DNA of 64,000 bases. Origin: Lycorma delicatula (lineage: Eukaryota; Arthropoda; Insecta; Hemiptera; Fulgoridae). The position numbers and the translations under genes are program-made. Positions 9,740-21,599 of the stretch are shown one piece after another. The DNA lies in the NCBI RefSeq assembly GCF_047948215.1, contig NC_134464.1, positions 32,301,020-32,365,019 on the forward strand. Reading direction: 5' to 3'. Under the pieces are notes generated by a model. The model worked only from the letters and a program-made list of their open reading frames with translations. It had not been told where the DNA came from and did no database searches. The first letter of the stretch is position 1. Each line of letters opens with the position of its first letter.

Positions 9740-11555
9740 GTAAATAAAATACAGTTACTTATTTTAAACGGACAACATTTCTTGTTTACGACGGATTGCC
9801 AAGAAGCATATCTCTTTGATCAGTACGATTAAGCCCAGACTGTACTGTTATGTTATAAATCCATCTCTGTCTATAGCCAAACAAAACAACAGTACTGCGC
9901 TCCTCCACGAATATGAACTTCGCTTTGTCGACTTTTAGATTTGCATTTTGATATTTTATTTGTTTATTTTAAAAAATAAAGACATGAAAGGCACAAGAGA
10001 ATTATTGTTGATTATTATTGTTTAAATGTGCGTTAATTGGGTGGGGTGGATCAATAATAATTAATTCCTATACAAGAGCTTAGAATATTCAATCGGTAAC
10101 TCGGATTTAGTTTCTAGTATTTGTCAACAGAGAGAAATGTTGATGAATACAATGGGAAATAAATTACAGCTAAATTTTAGTGCAAAAGGGATAGATTAAT
10201 AATTATATTTCACGATATTTTTCTCTCCTCTTCGTTATTAAGAATTTAAAGGAAAAAGGTTTAACAACGGGTAATAATACGAATGCTGTTATCCGTCGTT
10301 CTGATACAGTAGACACTAATCAAAGAGCGGAAACAAAGATATGTACATTAAATTTGCGTGACTATCTTTACAAAGGATAGTCAACAACTGGGCAAGAGCA
10401 GACAACCACACCGAGTCAAGCCGGTTCGTTCCAATTTCTAATCGCATTTAGTTTAACGAGTACGAAAGAGAAGAGACAACTAAAGTTGACAGTAATAATG
10501 TACAATGAAGGAAGGATACGTACTAGTATTGTCACATCCTGCAGCTCTCTTTGTTCCACATCAATGATGAAGTGGATCAAGGTAGCAACGGAAAATTCAG
10601 TTATCTCATAAAATCCAACCCTCAACCCTTCAAAAACTCTCACTATCAAACCTCTCCTTGTTACTCCAATTATTCAGTCACGCCAATCCAATTACAGTGC
10701 CTGATGGAAAATGATTGCAAATCTAAATAAATATGATAAATCCTACACACACAAACGCGCGCGCGCAATATAATAAATCTTCTTCATCAGTTTCATTTCA
10801 TGTTTGTGCACAAATGCATATTTATTTATTTGAAATATTTATTATTTACTGATATGGAAAATTGATAGAGTTAGAAAAAAAATGATTTAAGTTAAGTAAT
10901 TTTTTAATATAAACCCTTCTATTTCGATGTTAAAAGTCCAAAAATCATAATAAACATTTACTTGTTCGTATCTCGCTTGGATAACTCAAAATTTAATAAA
11001 CTTATATTTTTATTGATTCATCAATCTAAATTAAAGATAATTACTCATCTATAAAAGTGAAATAAATACGATAGATTTAACCTATAATTATTTTTAATTT
11101 GTTAGTAAGCATAAAAATATCCTCACGAAATATGCCCTATTAAATTGTACAAAAAAATAATGAGTCATATGGTTTTTTGGGATAATTTTTTTTTTTTTAA
11201 CTTTTTCATAAACAATGAATATTTTACTTCATTCAGAAATTATAATTATTCCATTTTTATTTAAAAATAGCATCCGGACGCGGTCAATTTTTTTTTGTTT
11301 TATGTTTTTTAGTCAAGTAACCGGAGGCAAGTACATCCAGTCGCGTTCCACATATATTAACAGTGAGATTGGGTTCTTGGTTGGTACACCGTCGCACCTC
11401 CTAAAAAATCGTAATAAAAAACCCAAAAATGTTTTTTTAAATATTTATCTGAAGATTATATGCAAGGTCAAATTTTACTGAATATCTCGTTTAACAATTC
11501 GGAAATGGGGAAGATTTACAATTATTGTTCAACATATTTTTAATTTTCTTCACAC
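9740..11555. other. AT-rich stretch without recognisable gene
   Basis: I see no coding motif. A short CG-rich microsatellite (CACACAAACGCGCGCGCGC) lies at about 10747-10766. Sequence at 11270-11410 is less AT-rich but matches nothing else in the window. Confidence 0.5.
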
Positions 11556-11846
11556 TTTTCAAGGTCGTACATAAAAAAAACGTAGATATTTGTTTTTAAA
11601 TGTTCACATAATGATTACACACACCAAAAATCAAGTTAATATCATCATTTTCCGCCGGAAAAAAAAGTAAATTTTATTGTTACTCCATTTTAACCCTTTA
11701 AACTACAATTTCAAAAAATCCTTCTTACTAAAAACTGCCGGTACAAATAAATAACGAATTGTAAAATGTTCAGAGAAAATGATTAAGTAGTTTTTGAGTT
11801 TTTACGGCACATACAAAACGAAGATTACCTTTTATTTATTTAGATT
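11556..11846 (+). repeat. Dispersed repeat, copy 1
   Basis: About 280 bp here align with 12728-13034: shared words include ACACCAAAAATCAAGTTAAT, CCCTTTAAACTA, ACAAATAAATAACGAATTGT and GGCACATACAAAACGAAGAT. The end, GAAGATTA..TTTATTTAGATT, resembles the AT-rich termini of RTE-type repeats in insects, but no protein remains to confirm that. Confidence 0.75.
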
Positions 11847-12727
11847 ATCGTAAATTTAAATATTTTAGTTTACAAATAATAAATTTCAGCTTAAACAGTG
11901 ATTGAAGGCGTATTGCTGTAAAATAAAGTTTATCTTCTATAGAAAAGTCGGGTTTTTATTTTGAAAGAAAATAAATTTCTAGGTATGCAACAATGACATG
12001 TTAATATTTTGCGATATATATTTTTTATAATTTGTTTCAGTCTCCGAGTGAAATTTTAGTTAAATGTCTGCAGATAAACAAAACATACAAATCTAATCTA
12101 ATCAATAGAAAACAATCTATATTTATCATGAAAATTTCATTAATAATTCTTGAATTTCCTTGAATGATATAATTGGGCAAAATAATAAATCAAATTTATA
12201 TAACGGATACGGTTGTTTTAATTTTATACAAAATGAAATAAATATCATGAAAAAAGCTGACAAAAAGTAGCATAACTTTTCCAACAAAACCGGGAAAGTT
12301 ATGCAATTCTGGATACTGGAAGCTTCGGCCTCAACACACAGCAATTTAGAAGGATAACTAAGTAAATATTAATATTTATAAGGATGCAAGCTTATGTAAA
12401 AACTAATATTTTTTTGTAAAATTTTAAGATGCGAGACCCATAGTGATCGTATTTCCCAATCCCTTGACCGATTGTAACCAAAACTAAACAGGATTAGTGA
12501 CCTATACTCAGAAATAATCGTACAAGCTTTTATAAAAATCAGTTAATTCAATCTGAAGATATCAAACAAAATGATAACTAAAAAAGAAATTAAAAAATTG
12601 ACTTATATTCTCTACCACTCAATTAAATAGCTCAAATATGTAACCAAAATCAGTCAGTAATGTAATGGAATTATCTAATTAATATGAGAATATGACTTGA
12701 GTCCAGAAACAAATAAAGTTTATTTTT
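11847..12727. other. AT-rich stretch between two repeat copies
   Basis: No gene, TIR or repeat is recognised in this segment. It contains only short, motif-free open frames. Confidence 0.5.
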
Positions 12728-13048
12728 TCAAGGTAGAACATAGAAAAACCTAGAAATTCGTTTTTAGATATTCATATGAAGATTAAATACACCAAAAATC
12801 AAGTTAATGTCTTCACTGCAAAATTAAAAAAAAAAAAAATTGTAAATTTTATTGTTACTCCCGTTTAACCCTTTAAACTAGAATTTAAAAAAAATCGTTC
12901 TTAGTAAACACTTCCGGCACAAATAAATAACGAATTGTGAAATTTTCACCGAAATTGGTTAAGTAGTTTACAAGTTATTAGGGCACATACAAAACGAAGA
13001 TTATCTTTTTTTATATAAATTATTTATATAGATTTCATATACAGAAAT
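12728..13048 (+). repeat. Dispersed repeat, copy 2, interrupted by LINE-A
   Basis: This is the second copy of the 11556-11846 repeat. It is cut by the LINE-A insertion after the target word ATACAGAAAT (13039-13048) and resumes after the second copy of that word at 13963-13972, continuing CCTCTTGCC...CCACCTTGTATGG to about 14060. The sequence after the insertion has the typical phrase of an insect repeat tail (AAATTTGATCCAAATCGGTC). Confidence 0.7.
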
Positions 13049-13962
13049 ATATAAGAAAGGGAGTCCGACAAGGATGTTCCCTATCTCCGTTACTTTTTAA
13101 TCTTTACATGGAACTAGCAGTTAATGATGTTAAAGAACAATTTAGATTCGGAGTAACAGTAACAAGGTGAAAAGATAAAGATTTGCTGATGATATAGTAA
13201 TTCTAGCCGAGAGTAAAAAGGATTTAGAAGAAACAATGAACGGCATAGATGAAGTCCTACGCAAGAACTATCGCATGAAAATAAACAACAACAAAACAAA
13301 AGTAATGAAATGTAGTAGAAATAACAAAGATGGACAACTGAATTTGAAAATAAGAGGAGAAAAGACTATGGAGGTAGAAGAATTTTGTTATTTGGGAAGT
13401 AGAATTACTAAAGATGGACGAAGCAGGAGCGATATAAAATGCCGAATAGCACAAGCAAAACGAGCCTTCAGTAAGAAATATAATTTGTTTACATCAAAAA
13501 TTAATTTAAATGTCACGAAAAGATTTTTGAAAGTATATTTTTGGAGTGTCGCTTTATATGGAAGTGAAACTTGGACGATCGGAGTATCTGAGAAGAAAAG
13601 ATTAGAAGCTTTTGAAATGCGGTGCTACAGGAGAATGTTAAAAATCAGATGGGTGGATAAAGTGACAAATGAAGAGGTATTGCGGCAAATAGATGAAGAA
13701 AGAAGCATTTGGAAAAATATAGTTAAAAGAAGAGACAGACTTATACGCCACATACTAAGGCATCCTGGAATAGTTGCTTTAATATTGGAAGGACAGGTAG
13801 AAGGGAAAAATTGTGTAGGCAGGCCACGTTTGGAATATGTAAAACAAATTGTTAGGGATGTAGGATGTGGAGGGTATACTGAAATGAAACGACTAGCACT
13901 AGATAGGGAATCTTGGAGAGCTGCATCGAACCAGTCAAATGAGTGAAGACAAAAAAAAAATA
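13049..13962 (+). mobile_element. LINE-A insertion, 5'-truncated, with target duplication
   Basis: The insertion is bounded by exact 10-bp repeats, ATACAGAAAT at 13039-13048 and 13963-13972. It begins inside the reverse transcriptase and ends TGAAGAC followed by an A-run, with no 3' untranslated region to speak of. 5' truncation, a poly-A end and a target duplication are the hallmarks of target-primed reverse transcription. The sister copy at 57704-58975 is very similar at the protein level. Confidence 0.88.
13060..13946 (+). pseudogene. LINE-A ORF2 fragment: RT motifs and C-terminal region
   Basis: The fragment opens with GVRQGCSLSPLLFNLYMELA (RT motif with RQG and SPLLFN), then after a frameshift the catalytic FADDIVILAE block near 13180-13210. 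From 13236 a long frame of 236 codons runs through KTKVMKCSR, EEFCYLGSRITKDG, KRAFSKKYNLFTSKINLN, WSVALYGSETWTIG, FEMRCYRRMLKIRWVDKV, RHILRHP, VGRPRLEYVKQI to the stop at 13946. This is the thumb and C-terminal region of an insect non-LTR retrotransposon of the Jockey/CR1-like kind. The exact clade is not certain. The long intact frame suggests a fairly recent insertion, but 5' truncation makes it non-autonomous. Confidence 0.85.
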
Positions 13963-14060
13963 ATACAGAAATCCTCTTGCCAAATTTGATCCAAATCGGT
14001 CCACCTTGTATGGAAATATCACGCAATAAAGAGGCCAACATACACACTTAGTATTACTAC

Positions 14061-14539
14061 GTTCGTAAAATGTTTTTGGTTAGAGGGGTTCATGAAAGTT
14101 TAAGATCTTCAAAATCGGCGACATGCAAAATGTGGATCGCTTAGCATTACTGTCAATTATAAGTATTATCATCATTTTTTCCCCGGACGTACAACAAAGT
14201 ATCGTCATCAACGTCCGGACACGATATTTATATTGTAAATAAATAAATATTAACAATTAAAATTAGATTAAACTCAAGTAATATAAAAAGATAGCATAAA
14301 TGGAAAACGCCTGTGACGTGGCTAAAAGTTAAATAAAACCGTAATATAATACTACATTAATAATCTAAACTAAAACAATAAAATTACCATCTGCTATACC
14401 AAATGTCATAAATAGATGAAAAATACTACTGAGAAAACATAAATATTTGAATATAAACGGACAGCCTTAAAAAATCGAAAAAAATTCAATAACATCGGCT
14501 CATTGTTTTCTAAGATATTTTGGAAGTTAGCCCCTACTT
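14061..14539. other. Non-coding stretch with a short hairpin
   Basis: No gene is seen. CCGGACGT at 14183-14190 and ACGTCCGG at 14211-14218 form a GC-rich 8-bp stem with a 20-nt loop in otherwise AT-rich sequence. Confidence 0.45.
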
Positions 14540-15500
14540 TAAACTTCCAATGAAACGCTGCATAACAGACAAAATCCAAACGGATGTGACATACTATCAT
14601 CATCTTGAGATAATCTGCTCGTTGGCAGGTCGCTGACACCACTGAGGCCTCCAGTCTGCTCCAAACTTTGCAACTTCCATTTTTGATGTTATCTATTATC
14701 TTCAGTCTTCTTCCTTTTTTCCTTTCCCTATTCACAGTACCTTCAATCACGGTTGATAATATAGTTCTTTCTCTTAATATACGACCAATCCAGTAGCCGT
14801 TTTTCCTTTTAATTGTTTGCAACAGTGTTCCTTCTTCCTTTACCCTTTTGAATACGTCGTCGTTACTAAATTTTTCTATCCGCTTATTATTCTTCATTTT
14901 GCACACCCACACTCCCATAGCTTGAATCCTATCGTTCTCTCTCTCTTACCCAAAGTCCACGTTTTGCAACCGTATAAATGCCCACGCCATACGTATAACT
15001 TAATCAGTCTTTTCTTTAGATCCAAATTTATTTTTTTATACAAAACAGTTTGTTTTCTTTTATTAAAGGCCTTTTCGCCACGGCTATTATTATATTAACT
15101 ATAATTATCATTTATCATGTTTCCCAAATAACTATATTTCTCAACTTGTTCTACTTTCCCTTCTTTTGTTTGCACTTTTATATTTTCTTTGTAATTAACT
15201 CTCATAACTTCTGTTTCCTTTCATTAAATTTCATCCTGTATCTCTTGTAACTGAAATCGATGTTACAGAGTCATCCTATGTGATATTTCAATATCATCCG
15301 CCAGTATCCCCAAGCCATCCACAAATCTTATACAAACGATCTTCTGATCTTCAGTACTTACTTCTTTCTCATCCCATTCAACAATTATTAAATATGTCTT
15401 CTACGTAATGATTAAAAGAAGTGGGAGACAAACAACATCCTTGTCTTACACTTCTACCCAACTCTTTCCAATCTGTAAGGAAAATTGGATATGTACTACA
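14540..15500 (-). pseudogene. LINE-B reverse transcriptase relic
   Basis: Read from 15500 leftwards: ELGRSVRQGCCLSPTSFN is the RT motif with RQG, then KYSYLGNMINDN, KRPFNKRKQTVLYKKINLDL and KRLIKLYVW in shifted frames. Closer to the 3' end, RIEKFSNDDVFKRVKEEG, GYWIGRILRERTILSTVIEG and KGRRLKIIDNIKNGS give the RNA-binding C-terminal region of a LINE ORF2. The reading frame from 14918 stays open until the motif ends, then runs on as noise. Catalytic ADD is damaged (LADDIEIS-like near 15300). Distinct from LINE-A in sequence. Confidence 0.75.
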
Positions 15501-16745
15501 ATAAATTAAATAAATTGGATAGCTGTAGTCGTAATTATGTATCCGGGAAAGTAATCAGAATACTCATAACTATCTTCACAAAAATTTTATTTTACTAAAG
15601 CTTATCTCATAACTACACATTAAATTTAAAAATAATGTAAACATATTATTATTATTATTATATCAGAATATTTTGTAAGGATACTGTAAAATTAACAAAA
15701 GAAAAACCCTGGGAAAAAAATATTATTATATTTCTTTTCTTCAAAAAATATAGCCTACATAATATAATATTTGTAAAGAATCAATATCAGAAACAAAACT
15801 CAACTTCCGTCCGTTTCTCGTTAATCCGTAAACCAACCTTCACTATGTTACAAGGAAACTTAATAAAAATAGTCAGCATTTTAAGAAAAAGAAGCTCAAC
15901 ATTTCTAAACATCTGTTATACCTATATATATATATATATAAAATATTAGGATGTATATGTGTGCATGGATGTGTGTGCTCGTACAAACGCGCACAAGTGC
16001 GTAGGTTTGTGAATGTGGTTATTCTTGTGTACTCCGCGAAAGACCAATTTAATATTGACTGATGATAAGTCTTATGCTTTCTTTTTCTTTCACTACGAAA
16101 AGAAAAATAAGGAGCAGAGTATATTTTTTATTTCATTGTTGAAAATACAATTTCTAGATTTTCAGAAGTACATTGAGAAAAGAGGTTAGAATTTATACTT
16201 TTCACAGGATGCTTACTCAATTGTGTTTCAGGAAAATAACAAAAATAAAATATATATATATACACTACGCTAACCCGATTCGCAACATAACTAGACCCGG
16301 AATCCCTCAAGCTATAAGACCTAAAAGCAGTATTTTTATTTTATATAATACCCTGCATGGTTAACCTACGCAGTACATTATGCTTCAAATAACAATAGTA
16401 ATATTCATAAACATAATTTTTTTAAAAATAAATTTGAAAGCCCTGGTTTAATAAGAATCTCTGACTATAAATTTATTATATGATAAAATAACTCGTCAGT
16501 CATTATATATATATATATATATATATATTAAAGGTGTTTCATAGACATTTTAAAAACTGTAATAGTTCACCCTATTTATAAACATAGACTGTTGTCATGA
16601 AGTAAAATATCAGGAGATTTTTAAAATCTGTATAAAATTGACAGATAAAATTGTTGAACGGTGTGTACATAGAAAACTTTCAATATACATATAAAAATTC
16701 ATTCACCTCAATAGGTGAATGAATTTTTGGACAACTATCACTACG
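15501..16745. other. AT-rich stretch with microsatellites
   Basis: No gene is visible. Dinucleotide (TA)n runs lie near 15921-15940, 16247-16262 and 16503-16529. A GT-rich tract of about 60 bp follows the first of these. A strong hairpin at 16693-16728 is listed separately. Confidence 0.55.
16693..16728. repeat. Perfect 16-bp inverted repeat with 4-nt loop
   Basis: AAAAATTCATTCACCT (16693-16708) is followed by CAAT and its exact reverse complement (16713-16728). It lies immediately upstream of a LINE relic on the same strand. A perfect stem of this length stands out against the decayed sequence around it. Confidence 0.7.
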
Positions 16746-16749
16746 GATT

Positions 16750-17140
16750 TTGGAACGGCCTAGTGTTTAAGAAATTATTCCCTCGTTTTTTAACGATAAT
16801 ATCAATTTGGATAACTATATTCTATTTATCGACTTTTCAAAGGCTTTTGATATTCTTTCTTATTCAGTAATGTTGGGAAATTAAAAGTTATTCGAGGAGA
16901 GGGATCAATTTTGCCTTTAATAGTTAATTTTTCAACCTTCAGTCCCTAGAAAGAGTGGATAAAAGAAAATAATGATAATTAATAAATTTTGTCCAGAGTG
17001 GCAAAAGTTATGAAATCTTTGTGAAATGTTGCAGATTGTTTCAATTTGCTGATGCCGTCACTTAAGTTGTTGTAAATGAGTATTATAAAGGTGCTGTTAA
17101 TAATGCGCAACATACTATAATAGAATACTAGGGTTGCGTT
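16750..17140 (+). pseudogene. LINE-E reverse transcriptase fragment
   Basis: NYILFIDFSKAFDILSYSVM near 16810-16870 is RT motif A with the catalytic Asp and FD, typical of CR1/Jockey-like LINEs. After a gap, CFQFADAVT near 17033-17060 is the remains of motif C (normally FADDT) with the second catalytic Asp replaced by Ala. Intervening motif B is not intact and frameshifts are present. The fragment at 56515-56960 may be a later part of the same kind of element. Confidence 0.7.
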
Positions 17141-17435
17141 TACGATGAAGGATTAACCGAAGGTAACATTCATTTTTCATGTCCGATTTTCAAAATCAAG
17201 AATTAAAAGTTAAATCCCATAACTACAATTATTCACGCAACAGCCGTCTTCATATAAATCTCCTATAGTTAAATAAAAGTTGGAACGGTAAATATTTAGT
17301 TGACGAATTTTTAATCATTTAAAAATGATACCTATCTTTGGCGTTCTGAGTAATGCAAAATTAACAAACCCAGCAACTCAAAACCCAATTTGGGCCGGCT
17401 CGAAGTGCAGTTATTTGAGTAAGCTACCGTCACTG

Positions 17436-17617
17436 CTGCTACTAGGGATTTTTTTGTTAACCTCCGGGACCATCGTAAGGTATTGCTTCAGAGGATGAGG
17501 TGAATGACATTGTAGCATGCGAAAATACCATGCCTGACCAGGATTCAAACCCGGGACCTCCAGATGAAAGGCCGAGATGCTACCACTCGTGCCACGAAGT
17601 TGGCACTGCTACTAGGG
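17436..17617 (-). mobile_element. SINE1 copy with 12-bp target duplication
   Basis: CTGCTACTAGGG flanks the element exactly at 17436-17447 and 17606-17617. Inside, on the minus strand, are the tRNA-like head with the B box (mutated to GGTTTGAATCC here) and the common tail CCTCTGAAGCAATACC. The left end has the short T-run corresponding to the poly-A end. Confidence 0.9.
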
Positions 17618-17639
17618 TTGAGTAATCTGTATGTTACAA

Positions 17640-18800
17640 TTAACGTCTATTATCGGCAACCGTAAACAGTCCAAGCTTCAGTGCAGTATAGTTTCGTTCT
17701 TTGCAGTTATATTTTTCTAAAATCCCTAATGCAATGGAGAAAGGGCTGCTATACTGGAAGCTGATATACGTTCTGAATCCTTTCAAGAAACGCCTAAAAT
17801 ATTTACGAAACGACTTCCCAATGGCAATATCCCAATAAAGAGTAGTATAGACAATCAAGTTAAATATAATATAAATCGACGTCTGTTTCAAAAGCTAAAC
17901 TAAGTAGACGAGTTTCTATTAGAACTCCACAGACGACAGCCGATATTCAAAGAATTGTAACCGGTCCAAAAAAATCTATATGAAAGTTAACTCAAAAAAT
18001 TAACATCTTGCCTTAAGAATCTTCACGATTTAAATTTGAAACCAAAATGCAAATTGCAAAATTGCTGAACGATACAGCAATTTGTGGGAACAGACAAACC
18101 GAAACGTCTTAATTATTGCGACCGGCTTCTCAAACACATTGTCGATGGACAGATAGACCCGATACTGTATTTCATGTTAGACAACAATTCGTTTCGCTTA
18201 TCTATCTAAGAGTGTCAAATCGCAGAACACCAGATGAAGGATAACTGAAAATCTTCACCGAATGTTACGGCGTCCAATTCACAATGAAAAAATCAGTGTA
18301 TGGTGTGCTGTTTCTGATAATCGCGTAGCGAGAAAAATATTTTTTGACCGGACTTAAAAGTAGAAAAGTGTATCGAAGAATTCTATATTCAGTTAACAGA
18401 TGGTGAAAAAGCATCTTCCTACAAAATTAGCAACCTTAGTAACGCACCAAAGGATTAATTGGCACGCGTTCACGCGGTTTTTACTGAAGAACGAACTTTC
18501 AGCAACTTTTACTGCATATTCGGTATAGCGGCGGTGGCCTCCCCAGATCTGTTTAGTTGTGATTATTTTCTTGGGGAATATTTGAAGGATAGAATTTATC
18601 AATCAAATCCCCACACAATCAGTGAACCAAAGGCTTCATCGATAAATATCGATTATTGAATTCATATTATAATATGATTTATAATAAGAAATCGATCGCA
18701 TTGACAAAAACTTTGCTTCCGGCGACATTCAATCATTTGGCACAAAATTCCATCGTTGCACAGGGCGCCCACTTTGAACGTCTTTAGAAAAAATATGGTA
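17640..18800 (+). pseudogene. Tc1/mariner-superfamily transposase relic, DUF4817 type
   Basis: In shifted plus-strand frames: VSIRTPQTTADIQRIVTG (end of the DNA-binding region and linker), KISVWCAVSDNRVARKIFFD in the catalytic domain, EFYIQLTDGEKAS, then VFTEERTFS and a block reading SPDLFSCDYFLGEYLKDRIY, which in the family is SPDLxxxDxFLWGYLKDR and holds the third catalytic residue. It finishes with SNPHTISEPKAS and a diverged C-terminal tail (LLPATFNHLAQNSI) near 18710-18760. The first catalytic SDE block is damaged around 18140. No TIRs were found. Closest in style to the 61190-62275 element. Confidence 0.78.
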
Positions 18801-19381
18801 AATATGTAAACTTTTACAAATGTAAATACAGAATTTAATTTACATTTAATTTTATTTTAATTTCTACACAGCGCTATAGCTCTAAACGAGAAAGTAATGT
18901 AATCAGTCCAATTTGGGCATATGCGGTTTTTCATCGGATTTTGACGTTTTTACACCTAAGGAACCGAAAAAAAACCGGATGGAAATTTTCCGGATGTAAA
19001 CGTTAGTATATTCGGTGATGGCTTCTAAATCACCTTATATCTTCAGAACTACTGGGCCGATTTTGACCAAACTTACTCAGATTACTTCTATGTAAGATCC
19101 ATTGACGCCATCAAATTAACAACTTAAAAAGTCAAGGTGGTGAGGCTATAGAGCAAGATCACTCTCAGTATCCCCAGATTTCGCCTAATTAAGGTCATAT
19201 TTTTCTTGGGCACATTTGTTAACAATTAAAAAATAACAGTATTTGCAAAAAAAAACTTTTTCAAAATCGAACCCCCACCACAAAATACTCTCTTCTAGTC
19301 GAATGTTATGTTGTGATGTCTCAGGTGAGCGGTAAAATTTGAATAAATGAATAATATTTAAGGCGTAAGAAAAGTAACTCA
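18801..19381. other. Non-coding stretch
   Basis: No gene is seen. The phrase ACTGGGCCGATTTTGACCAA near 19050 is typical of insect repeat tails, so this may be the end of an unidentified LINE. Confidence 0.4.
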
Positions 19382-19465
19382 GCCTGGCTGGATCTCGAAC
19401 TCGATCGATCGGTCGACTCGGTACCTAGTGCGTTAAGACTCACGGCTACAGCAGTCTGTCGACCG
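19382..19465 (-). other. tRNA-like head of a third SINE-like sequence
   Basis: The minus strand carries TGTAGCCGTGAGTCTTAACG, resembling an A box, and GAGTTCGAGATCC, a recognisable B box, about 45 bp apart. The intervening segment contains a clustered CGATCGATCGG word. No acceptor stem closes it, so it is not a working tRNA. It has neither the SINE1 nor the SINE2 head or tail. Confidence 0.5.
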
Positions 19466-19759
19466 TACTAGTGAAATCTGTTCTATATAATTTGTAAAAT
19501 TATATTAGTTTAGTTAGTTTCGACGATCGCCTTTAGTACTGCCACTTCCGCGCGAATTAAATATGGTGTGTGCGCGTGCTTTAGTTAGGATCATTGAATG
19601 AAATAAACGAAAAAATTATATTTAAATAATATGATAAATATTTTAAATGAAGTTGTGTGGGTAAGTAGTGCATCAGAAACAACTCTTAGCCGCGTGATTG
19701 GAAAGGCCTATAACTGTGTTGTCAGCTTTTTTCTTCAGCTTTTTTTCATTGGTAAAATG

Positions 19760-20443
19760 TTATTCAGAATGTTCCGAGACGTATTCGCGGAACTTCATGA
19801 ATTAATTCAGGACACCAGAATGAGCAAAATCGTTCATATCGACATAAGTCCTATTTTGCTTTGTTTTTTATCTGGACACCATCTTGTGATTTTCAACATG
19901 AAAAAATTATTTCTGAAGAACGGGTAAACCTATTTAAATTAAGATGGGTAAAACTAGTGTTTTATTCTACAAAATAAAAGATTTTGAAAACTTCATCTTC
20001 AAAATTTCAAAATAACGGCTAAATTTAATTTTATAATCTTCAATATCTTTGTAATTATTTGTTTAATCAAATTTTTACTTTTCCAAAATTTATTAACATA
20101 ATATTTTGAATAAAATGATACCTCATTTGTAAAAACCTTCGACAAGTTATTGCAGACAATTAACCAGCAGGACGCTTGCGCACCTTAATGCCAGCTGATA
20201 ATTTTTTGCCTGTTTGTATTTCCTTCACTAAATGTAACAAAAATTACTAATAATAACTAATAATAGTAAATTAATAAAAATTATAATATATAATTATAAT
20301 GTTTTTGTTGAAAATCACAAAATGGCGTCCAGGAGAAAACAAAGCAAAAAAGGACGATATGTACGATTTTGCTCATTTTGGTGTCCTAAATCAATTCATG
20401 ATGTTCGGGAATACGTCCCGTTTATGAAGTTCGGCGAATGTTG
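19760..20443. repeat. Long inverted repeat, arms about 138 bp
   Basis: The left arm (19760-19897) and right arm (20307-20443) are reverse complements with roughly four in five bases matching by eye: shared words on the left-arm strand include CATGAATT, AGGACACC, ATGAGCAAAATCGT, TTTGCTTTGTTTT and TTGTGATTTTCAAC. The 410-bp spacer is AT-rich and has no coding motif. The frame open at 19631-19927 is a by-product of the arm, not a recognised gene. Confidence 0.7.
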
Positions 20444-21590
20444 AAAATATGTTTAGTCTGTAGCAAAACGGTTATTTAAGTTGCTCATTCGGTATTATAT
20501 TTATATTCGGAGAACGATTTGTAGCGACTTAATTTTGATGTTCGGAATAACAGTTTGAAATCGTAATGAAAAATTCTACTTAAAAAGTTTATTCATTAGA
20601 AGATCATTAATCTGATTGTTAGGAAAATTATTTACAATGAATATCATAAATTTACATACAATCACCAGGGTCTTTTCTGTAGAGCTTTTTTATAATAATT
20701 ATGAATATTATCTTATTTGTCGTCGGGCATATTTAATTTTAATTTATTTAGAAAGTTAGTGGGTGTCATCAAGCAGCATTGCTTGAATCTATAAATTATT
20801 TATTTTAATTTTAATTTGATCGTTAGAAGATTCTTCTTAAGTGTAAGGAATAATAATGAATAAAGAAAATGAATGAATTAAAAAAAAAATATTTTTATAA
20901 TTTTAATACACCAGTTTTACTTTTACTATTTTTATGTAATTATTATTATTATTTGAGTCGATATTGTTTTTTTTCTTACATTCTTTTAAAAACTGCTGCG
21001 TCTAAAAATATTGTGTAATGTCGTTTAATAAACAGAAAATTCCATGTAGTCTCTACTAAATATTTTTCATAAATTTCTTTAAAATTACGAAAGTTTCAAC
21101 GCTGTCTTTTAAACACTTAGTGGTTCGTAATTTGGATACATCAACAACAATTATGATAATCCAAATTCTTTTAAAAATAATTATCAATTTACCATTAATC
21201 TTAAATGCAATTTAAAAAATCATTCTTTTACGTACCTCATCCTCAAATATTAAACAATTAAATTAAAAATATCGTTCGTTGAAATTAAATTCTTTTATTT
21301 ATGTAAAAAGAACTTCAATTTTTTATACGTACAACATAAACATGATCCAACTTTACCCGAATTAATAATAATGTTATTACGATAGGATTGCCTGATTTAA
21401 TAAGACAAATTTTCCATGGAATTCTCGAAGGCACAACTTACAAATACGCGATGTAAAAAGTAATATAGAGAAATAAGCATTATTTACATATAAATTTTAC
21501 AAGTAGCGTATAAACTATATGATAAAAAAAGGTAAGCTTTATACAAGATATCTTCAATTAGTGTACAAAATAAGCAACAAAGGCAGAAAA
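20444..21590. other. AT-rich stretch without gene
   Basis: Only short motif-free frames and A/T runs are present; I see no repeats shared with other parts of the window. Confidence 0.55.
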
Positions 21591-21599
21591 AAAACTTCA

